DNA from: Actinomycetes bacterium
GTDB taxonomy: Bacteria > Actinomycetota > Actinomycetes > Mycobacteriales > Mycobacteriaceae
Length of the DNA: 57,980 bases
Direction: 5' to 3'
Assembly: GCA_023418505.1 (NCBI GenBank)
Contig: JAEZZR010000004.1
Coordinates: forward strand, 1-57,980
Part shown: piece after piece, positions 52,153-57,980 of the stretch
Numbering within the stretch: position 1 is the stretch's first letter
Layout: each line of letters begins with the position of its first letter
Translations under genes and position numbers: made by a program
Notes under the pieces: model-generated
What the model was told of the DNA's origin: nothing
What the model saw: only the letters and a program-made list of their open reading frames with translations
The model's database searches: none

Positions 52153-53180
52153 TCCTCACCTTAACCATCAATCCATCCATTGATCGGCTCGCGCGAATCT
52201 CCCCTTCGCTAATCGTCGGTGGCGTCAACCGTCTGCCAATGCCTGATGACATGGCTGGTGGCAAGGGCATCAATGTCTCACACGTACTCACGAAATCTGG
52301 GGTGGAAACCAAAGCTCTCTACCCTGCTACAGCGCAAGGCAGGTTAGCTCGCCTCCTTACGGTGGCAGGGATAAACCATCTGCCTATTGATATTCCCTTC
52401 GAGGCACGCATCAATTACTCCATAGTCGACGACCAGGGCGTGACGACGAAACTCAACGCACCCGGTCCCACGCTGTCCAAACGCGACCGTGCGTCGGTTG
52501 TGGCAGCTCTGTTAGAACACGCAGCCAATTGCGAGTGGGTGGTGTTGGCAGGTTCACTGCCGCCGGGGGTTCCGCGAGATTTCTATCTCACCTGTATTCA
52601 GCAGTTACGCAGCGCATACCCAGCGCTCAAAATCGCAGTCGATACCTCTGACGGGCCTTTATTAGAATTAGGCAAAGCCGCCCGAGCAGGACTGCCCGAT
52701 ACACTTCCCACACTGATTACGCCGAATACCACTGAGCTGCTGCAACTTGCCCAGGGCAGTATCAATCTGAAGCCAGCCGATGCGATTAACGCTGAGGCCG
52801 AAGCCTTAGAATCTGCTGCAGCACACGGTGATTTCTCCCCAATTATCACGGCAATAAATCAGCTACGTAACTGGGGTTTTCCGTGCATCTTTGTCACGCT
52901 GGGTGCCGCGGGTGCGGTGTATGCCACACCAAAGGGCACGTATTTCACCGCCGCGCCGAAGATTAAGGTTGCTTCCACAGTAGGGGCTGGCGACGCAGCG
53001 CTGGCGGGCTTGCTTGCTGCCGAAATTCAAGGTGCGCCAGAGGCAGAACAAATAAAAGCAGCAGTTGCCTATGGCAGTGCTGCTGCAAGTCTTCCCAGTA
53101 CCCAGCCGCCTACGTTAGAGGCAGCCGAGTGCTTAATCGATGGTCTTGAAACGGCCACCCTCACCGATGCTGCCGTATAG
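52149..53180 (+). CDS. fruK: 1-phosphofructokinase (PfkB family)
   Basis: 343 residues. Phosphorylates fructose 1-phosphate to fructose 1,6-bisphosphate. Both PfkB signatures are present: DMAGGKGINVSHVL near residue 36 and STVGAGDAALAGLLAAE near residue 275, with the catalytic Asp in GAGD. A stretch at about residues 208-235 (LKPADAINAEAEALESAAAHGD) is longer than usual. Co-transcribed with sugR. Its 3' end overlaps the convergent uracil permease gene by 48 bp, where ptsI, ptsF and ptsH normally lie. Without a nearby fructose PTS the source of fructose 1-phosphate is unclear. Confidence 0.9.
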   Translation: MILTLTINPSIDRLARISPSLIVGGVNRLPMPDDMAGGKGINVSHVLTKSGVETKALYPATAQGRLARLLTVAGINHLPIDIPFEARINYSIVDDQGVTTKLNAPGPTLSKRDRASVVAALLEHAANCEWVVLAGSLPPGVPRDFYLTCIQQLRSAYPALKIAVDTSDGPLLELGKAARAGLPDTLPTLITPNTTELLQLAQGSINLKPADAINAEAEALESAAAHGDFSPIITAINQLRNWGFPCIFVTLGAAGAVYATPKGTYFTAAPKIKVASTVGAGDAALAGLLAAEIQGAPEAEQIKAAVAYGSAAASLPSTQPPTLEAAECLIDGLETATLTDAAV

Positions 53181-54479
53181 CCAACGCAGAATCGGGTATC
53201 CCACGATGATACCTACCGAACCCCAAGCAATACCTTCCAGAGTTAGGTTGCCGATCTCCAGGGTCAGGTTACCGATACCAGCTACCAGCGCTACTGCAGC
53301 GGTGGTGAGGTTCACCGGGTTGTTGAAATTAACTTTTTCGTCGATCCAAATGCGCACACCCAATAAACCAATAAGGCCATAGAGCACCATGGTCGCACCA
53401 CCCAACACGCCTTCGGGGATGGTCAGAATCAACGCACCGAACTTCGGGATAAACGCCAACGCGATTGCGGTGAAGGCCGCTACCCAGTATGCAGCGGTGG
53501 AATAGACGCGCGTAGCTGCCATCACGCCAATGTTTTCTGCATAGGTAGTGGTACCCGAACCGCCGGCGCTACCGGCCAAAGTGGTTGCTAGGCCGTCGGC
53601 TAGCAGAGCGTCGCCAGCAATATCATCCAAGTTGCGGCCAGTCATCGCAGCCACTGCTTTCACGTGGCCGACATTTTCCGCAATGAGCACCACAATTACC
53701 GGCAAGCCCACCAAAATAGCGCTGAGCTGGAATTCCGGACTATGGAATTGTGGCAGCCCCACCCACGAGGCTTTGCGCACTGCCTCCGTCGCATCCGGCG
53801 ACAGATTACCTGTGATTGTGGCAAAGAACCAACCGATCAGCACACCAATCAGCACACCTAAGCGTGCGATCATGCCACGGCCACCTACTGTGGCGACCAA
53901 GATGGCCGTCATAGTCACGAAAGCGACCAAAGGCTGCGAGGCAAAGTTCTGCGTGGCCACCGGCGCCAGATTTAAACCGATCAACGCCACGATGGCGCCC
54001 GTTACAGCTGGCGGCATCACCGCATCAATCAAGCCCGGACCGGCAAATTTAACTGCCACACCCACCAGCGCCAACGCCGCACCAGTGCACAGCACCACGC
54101 CCAGCTGCACACCGATGCCTTCGGCTTGGGTTGCAGTGAGTGGCGCGATAAATGCAAACGACGAGCCCAGATAGCTAGGCAGACGGTTTCGCGTAATAAG
54201 TAGGAAGAGGATGGTACCTACACCGGAAAACAGCAGCGTGGTATTGACCGGAAATCCAGTAAGCAGTGGTACCAACAAGGTGGCACCGAACATGGCAATC
54301 ACATGCTGCATGCCGATACCAATGGTGCGTGGCCAATTAAGACGCTCTTCTGGTGCTACTACCGCACCAGGGGCAATATTGCTGCCGTCGCCGTGGATAT
54401 TCCATCCAAAGAAGCGACCTCGATCTGCGGCAGAAGATTGTGGCGCAGTCGAATCTGGTTGAAGATCAGGGCTTGTCAC
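53133..54479 (-). CDS. uraA: Uracil/xanthine permease (NCS2 family)
   Basis: 448 residues, about fourteen membrane segments. NCS2 features: SYLGSSFAFIAPLTA, VMPPAVTGAIVALIGLNLA, and the substrate-site helix IAENVGHVKAVAAMTG with its conserved Glu, then AGSAGGSGTTTYAENIGVMAAT. Most like UraA/PyrP uracil:proton symporters. Near the C-terminus GNLTLEI is duplicated (GNLTLEIGNLTLEG) by a 21-bp tandem repeat (53236-53277). Overlaps fruK by 48 bp at the 3' end. Confidence 0.92.
   Translation of the reverse strand: MTSPDLQPDSTAPQSSAADRGRFFGWNIHGDGSNIAPGAVVAPEERLNWPRTIGIGMQHVIAMFGATLLVPLLTGFPVNTTLLFSGVGTILFLLITRNRLPSYLGSSFAFIAPLTATQAEGIGVQLGVVLCTGAALALVGVAVKFAGPGLIDAVMPPAVTGAIVALIGLNLAPVATQNFASQPLVAFVTMTAILVATVGGRGMIARLGVLIGVLIGWFFATITGNLSPDATEAVRKASWVGLPQFHSPEFQLSAILVGLPVIVVLIAENVGHVKAVAAMTGRNLDDIAGDALLADGLATTLAGSAGGSGTTTYAENIGVMAATRVYSTAAYWVAAFTAIALAFIPKFGALILTIPEGVLGGATMVLYGLIGLLGVRIWIDEKVNFNNPVNLTTAAVALVAGIGNLTLEIGNLTLEGIAWGSVGIIVGYPILRWLYGSIGEGGRFKTID
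53236..53277 (-). repeat. 21-bp tandem duplication in uraA
   Basis: Two adjacent 21-bp units (53236-53256, 53257-53277) differ at few positions and duplicate seven residues (GNLTLEI) in a membrane region. Confidence 0.75.
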
Positions 54480-54499
54480 AGACCTTAAGGTTACCCCAA

Positions 54500-56005
54500 T
54501 TACTGCACAATATATTCCTGCAGTTCGCGTGCCATGGCATGCGGCAGCCGAACATCTAAGAACGTGCCGTTTTCGCGATACTCTTCGCTAAGCACAGTTG
54601 CTTCGTCGAAAAGCTTAGAAACAAGATCCCCGCGCTGGAATGGAATGAGCATCTGCACGTGCGCATCTGCGGCGTTGAGAGCTAGCTCCACGCGGGTTTC
54701 TAATTCCGAGAGTCCCTCTCCAGTTTTCGCCGAGGTAAACACCGCCGTATCCAACTGGTGGCGCAGCTGCGCCAGCGTTACACCGTCGGCCTGATCGATC
54801 TTGTTCACCACCAACAGTTCCGGAGGGAGCTGGGCATCGCGCTCGCGAGCGATATCGCCGATAACCTCGTTCACTGCCTTGATCTGCTCCAACGGGAATG
54901 GATCAGAACCATCCACCACGTGGATGATCAGATCGGCTTCGAGGATTTCTTCCAAAGTAGAGCGAAATGCCTCCACAAGTTGCGTGGGCAGGTGCCGCAC
55001 AAAACCAACGGTGTCCGTAACAATTACCGTTCTGCCGTCGCGCAGCTGGGCGCGCCGGGTGGTGGGATCCAAGGTGGCGAAAAGCGCATTTTCTACCAGC
55101 ACACCTGCATCGGTAAGCGCATTGAGCAACGAAGACTTCCCCGCGTTGGTGTACCCGGCAATCGCAATTCGCGGTAGATACCCTGCCTTACGACGAGCAC
55201 GTTTAATCTCACGGGCGGTGGTCATCGAAGCGAGCTCTTTGCGGATCCGCGCCATATCTTGACGCAGCCGACGACGATCGGTTTCAATCTTGGTCTCACC
55301 GGGGCCGCGCAAACCTACGCCACCATTCGAACCAGCCCGACCGCCTGCCTGGCGCGACATGGAATGACCCCAACCGCGCAGACGCGTAATCAGGTACTGC
55401 ATCTGTGCCAGAGAAACCTGCGCTTTACCCTCTTTGGACTTCGCGTGTTGGGCGAAAATATCCAGGATCAGCATGGTGCGATCGATTACCTTCGCATCCA
55501 GCTTGTCCTCGAGCGCAACCATCTGGCCTGGGGAAAGCTCACCATCAGCAATCACGGTATCGGCGCCGGTGGCTTTCACAATGTCGCGCAATTCGGCGAC
55601 TTTGCCCGAGCCGATATAGGTGCCGGGATCCGGTTTATCGCGACGCTGCAGCACCGCTTCCAGCACTTCCGATCCAGCCGTTTCGGCCAGCGCTGCCAAT
55701 TCATCCATGGCAGCTTCAGCTTCGGCGAGCGTGCCTTGTGTCCATACTCCCAACAAGATGACACGTTCCAAACGCAACTGGCGATATTCCACCTCGGTAA
55801 TATCTTCAGCGTCATGGATGTGCGTGGCTGCCCTGGTGAGGCGTCGCAAGGAAGAGCGAGCTTCGAGATCTAAATCTCCCGAAGTAGGCGCTAACCCAGA
55901 AGCACCAGCGCTTCTGGGTTCTTTGATCTGATTATTAACCTGATCGTTGATCTGGTCGTCGATCTGGTCGTTGATCTCAGGATTGTTGATTGAGCTCTCT
56001 GTCAT
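54500..56005 (-). CDS. hflX: GTPase HflX
   Basis: 501 residues. Ribosome-associated GTPase that splits stalled or hibernating 70S ribosomes. HflX N-domain (VILLGVWTQGTLAEAEAAM), a coiled coil with GPGETKIETDRRRLRQD, then the G domain: G1 GYTNAGKSSLLNAL, G3 DTVGFVRHLP, G4 VVNKIDQAD. The N-terminal head has an Asn/Asp/Gln repeat (INDQ, IDDQ, INDQ, VNNQ) coded by a 12-bp tandem repeat. A TACAAT box (56015-56020) lies 9 nt before the ATG at 56005, favouring that start over the GTG at 56011. Confidence 0.95.
   Translation of the reverse strand: MTESSINNPEINDQIDDQINDQVNNQIKEPRSAGASGLAPTSGDLDLEARSSLRRLTRAATHIHDAEDITEVEYRQLRLERVILLGVWTQGTLAEAEAAMDELAALAETAGSEVLEAVLQRRDKPDPGTYIGSGKVAELRDIVKATGADTVIADGELSPGQMVALEDKLDAKVIDRTMLILDIFAQHAKSKEGKAQVSLAQMQYLITRLRGWGHSMSRQAGGRAGSNGGVGLRGPGETKIETDRRRLRQDMARIRKELASMTTAREIKRARRKAGYLPRIAIAGYTNAGKSSLLNALTDAGVLVENALFATLDPTTRRAQLRDGRTVIVTDTVGFVRHLPTQLVEAFRSTLEEILEADLIIHVVDGSDPFPLEQIKAVNEVIGDIARERDAQLPPELLVVNKIDQADGVTLAQLRHQLDTAVFTSAKTGEGLSELETRVELALNAADAHVQMLIPFQRGDLVSKLFDEATVLSEEYRENGTFLDVRLPHAMARELQEYIVQ
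55928..55975 (-). repeat. 12-bp tandem repeat at the 5' end of hflX
   Basis: Four units of the form CTGGTCGTTGAT (55928-55939, 55940-55951, 55952-55963, 55964-55975) encode the repeated (I/V)(N/D)(N/D)Q head. Confidence 0.75.
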
Positions 56006-56033
56006 CGTCACACTATTGTAACCGAGGCGACAG

Positions 56034-56384
56034 TTACTCCGGTGGTACCTCGGTGAGCTTCAAAATCACTGCTCCCCTCCTTGGAGCAATGCCGGCCGTT
56101 CCTTCTGGGTACGTGGCACATCCCGTTTCGCAGCTGGCACATGATCCAGATGCGCATGACGACGCTAAAAGCTCGCGAGTTACTGCACCAGAGCGTTCCA
56201 AGTGAGCCAACACCGCATCAACCGTAGTGGGAGCCAAGCCTGATCGACGGGCAATATCAGAGCGCGATACTGCACCAGCTGCTATCGCTTTGCGTACCGC
56301 TGCCGTCGGTGGAATCCGATGATGCTGCGCCTGTTGGTTTGGGCGCTGCTGCGGCTTCAGCTTCTTCGATTTGAACAGTGCCAT
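56034..56384 (-). CDS. feoC: FeoC-like winged-helix protein with Cys cluster
   Basis: 116 residues. The ATG at 56384 overlaps the feoB stop (TAATG); the longer open frame upstream is a shadow of feoB. After a basic, Gln-rich head comes a winged-helix HTH (AIAAGAVSRSDIARRSGLAPTTVDAVLAHLERSGAV). A cysteine cluster follows (SSCASGSCASCETGC), with four Cys spaced much like the Fe-S cluster of enterobacterial FeoC. Predicted regulator or stabiliser of FeoB. No feoA is seen on this side of the IS element. Confidence 0.75.
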   Translation of the reverse strand: MALFKSKKLKPQQRPNQQAQHHRIPPTAAVRKAIAAGAVSRSDIARRSGLAPTTVDAVLAHLERSGAVTRELLASSCASGSCASCETGCATYPEGTAGIAPRRGAVILKLTEVPPE

Positions 56385-57853
56385 TACAGGAACAACTTCA
56401 GAACTTGGAAGACAGCCACTGCAAGAATCCAAGCACCCACCAGCTGCACGGAGACACCGAAGAGCGTCCACTTGGTACCAATTTCTCTGCGCTGGGCAGC
56501 AATCGTGGCCACACATGGGGTATACGCCAACATGAAGATCATGAATGCCCATACGGCAGCAAGGGCATGACCGCCAGAGGCTGCATCGAAGTCATTCTTA
56601 ATCTCTGCGGCCAGTGGGCTTTCTGCCTGCTCTTCAGAGTCTGCATCGGTTACATCATCCACAGCGTAGGTTTGTGCCCAGGTGGCAATCACAGCTTCTT
56701 TCGCTACGAAGCCTGTGAGTAATGGCCCGGCCAAAGACCAGCTACCAAAGCCAGCAGGCTCGAATACTGGTGCAATAGTCGAACTCACCACACCGTAGGC
56801 AGAATCTTGCGGTGGCAAGTTTTCATCAGCGAATTCATGGCCAGTACCCACTGGTGTAGATAGCAGCACCCAGATCACCGTAACGGTGATAACGATGATG
56901 CCACCTGCAGTCTTCAAAAAGCCCTTCAGACGCACCCACATGACAGACAAGGCCATACGAGGCACAGGTATCTGGTAGGAAGGCAAATCAATGACTAGCG
57001 GCTCCGAGGGCATGGAACGCCAGAGTGTATGTCGTGCAGCAAAGCCCGACAGAATTACCAATGCGATGGAGATCAAGTACATCGCGAACACCACATTGCC
57101 GGCAGAGTTCGGGAAGAACACCGCTGCCAACATCACATAGAGCGTCAAGCGTGCCGAGCACGACGTCAACGGCACCAACAGAGATGCCAAAATGCGATGC
57201 CTCGGGTTACCCATAATGCGGGTTGCCGAAATAGCTGGAACGTTACAACCAAAGCCCACCACCAATGGAATGAAGGCTTTACCGGGCAGACCAATTGCTC
57301 GCATCAACCGATCCGTTACTACAGCAGCACGTGCCATATAGCCGGAGTCTTCTAGCACTGCCAGGCACAAGAACATGATGGCCATCAGTGGTGCGAATGT
57401 GAGCACCATGCCCACACCTGCGATTAAGCCATCAATGATCAGCCCTTCAATAAAGGTGCCGCCGAGTCCAATGGCGTTTAATCCGTTGGTCGCCCAATCG
57501 GTAACCGGACCGCTAAAGAATCCGTCGAGAGCGTCTTGCAAGGGTACTGCCACCGTGGTGGTCAACTGGAAGACCACCCACATCACAGCCAGGAACAAGA
57601 ACGGCCCAAAGACCGGATGCATCGTCACTCGGTCTGCGCGATCGGTCCACGATTGCTTGGCATCTGTGTTGGTTTGGGCTGCCGTTACGGCGTCGTCGAT
57701 AGCCCGGAAACGTGCGTCGTCGACGGTTTCGCCTTCTTCAATCACGCAGCAGGGCTTGCGAAGCGTAGTAGGTTCGGCGGTCATCGCAGTATTAACGACC
57801 TCTGCCACTGCACCTACGCCATCGCGGTGACGGGGATCAACGGCAACCACAGG
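56384..57853 (-). pseudogene. feoB: feoB, ferrous iron transporter B, truncated at its 5' end by an IS element
   Basis: About 490 residues of FeoB remain. Present are the end of the G domain (STPVVAVDPRHRDG), the linker helices, and all of the membrane domain with two Gate motifs (VGFGCNVPAISATRIM, VPLTSCSARLTLYVML) and AYTPCVATIAAQRREIG near the end. Missing are the start codon and GTPase motifs G1 to G4, about 150 residues. The coding frame runs into the terminal inverted repeat of an IS6-family element at about 57854. GTG 57850 is only the first possible start in the remnant. Without the GTPase region Fe(II) transport is unlikely. Confidence 0.88.
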
Positions 57854-57980
57854 GGTGCTGTTGCAAAGTTGGGGCAGTAGGAAGACCGGCGTGGAATAAT
57901 CAGGTCCATGGGCATCTTCTCCGGTCGGCAGTTCCCTCGTGAAATCATCCTGTGGGCGGTGCGGTGGTACTGCCGCTACG
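57854..57980 (+). mobile_element. IS6-family insertion sequence, left end (continues past window)
   Basis: GGTGCTGTTGCAAAG at 57854-57868 matches the IS6/IS26-type terminal inverted repeat (GGCACTGTTGCAAA) at 12 of 14 positions. A transposase start follows 54 bp in. Resemblance is to corynebacterial IS1628/IS6100-type elements. The element interrupts feoB, and only its first 127 bp are in the window. Confidence 0.85.
57908..57980 (+). CDS. IS6-family transposase, N-terminal fragment
   Basis: The first 24 codons start MGIFSGRQFPREIILWAVRW, the conserved N-terminus of IS6-family DDE transposases, which make cointegrates by replicative transposition. The rest lies beyond the window edge. Partial, intact as far as visible. 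Confidence 0.88.
   Translation, partial: MGIFSGRQFPREIILWAVRWYCRY

Noticed and set aside
53548..54174. Open frame of 208 codons on the plus strand
   Set aside because: Antisense to uraA and rich in Ala/Thr/Pro, a usual shadow of a membrane-protein gene.
56385..56552. Longer FeoC start within feoB
   Set aside because: The extra residues are a frame shadow of the FeoB C-terminus, and the ATG at 56384 overlaps the feoB stop as TAATG.
1..57980. tRNA, rRNA or riboswitch genes
   Set aside because: No cloverleaf with a TTC arm, rRNA segment or known riboswitch core was recognised by eye; a covariance-model search would be decisive.

Overview
The window is chromosomal DNA of a Corynebacterium. The order ribD-like, aftC, msrB, hemQ, hemY, hemE, DUF3000, rnd, TRAM methyltransferase, DUF3710, dut, DUF3093, DUF4193, cei, ppgK, sigA, then sigB, dtxR, PAC2, oxyR, hrpA, nrdR, divS, lexA, sugR, fruK, uraA, hflX is the conserved sigA-sigB-lexA backbone of Corynebacterium and, in outline, of Mycobacterium (Rv2671 to Rv2725c). 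Base composition looks only moderately GC rich. I do not name a species.

Layout. 1-634: no gene, but hairpins and a 20-bp direct repeat. 635-3962: ferritin under a likely DtxR box, then a ribD-like reductase, aftC and msrB. 3949-7406: heme genes hemE-hemY-hemQ of the coproporphyrin route, on the minus strand. 7621-14148: RNA enzymes, dUTPase and small conserved actinobacterial proteins. 14167-16874: ppgK and sigA. 17017-25413: membrane proteins, a DASS transporter, a helicase, small DUF proteins and a methyltransferase. 25417-33173: dtd, sigB, dtxR, DUF4192, PAC2 and a Ski2-like helicase. 33258-35469: oxyR divergent from ahpC-ahpD. 35598-45289: a repeat-bearing membrane protein, DUF1846, a four-gene iron-siderophore ABC importer, trhO and a phosphate permease. 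45532-56005: hrpA, nrdR, divS, lexA, sugR, fruK, uraA and hflX. 56034-57980: a feoC-like gene and a feoB remnant cut by the end of an IS6-family element that runs off the window.

Themes. Iron and peroxide control dominate: DtxR, ferritin, siderophore uptake, Feo, heme synthesis, and OxyR with AhpCD. Regulation can be read at several sites: a DtxR box at ftn, a T-N11-A palindrome at oxyR/ahpC, an SOS box at divS/lexA and an ECF-type promoter at sigB. About fourteen genes carry a TANNNT -10 box exactly 7-9 nt before the start codon and so look leaderless.

The most unusual observation is LexA. Its DNA-binding domain is intact, but the protease domain has Ala in place of the catalytic Ser, Arg in place of the catalytic Lys, and no recognisable Ala-Gly cleavage site. 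Other oddities are genes missing from their usual slots (dxs, suhB, galE and the ptsI/ptsF/ptsH group), with overlapping convergent genes at two of those slots, and an unusual number of short in-register tandem repeats.
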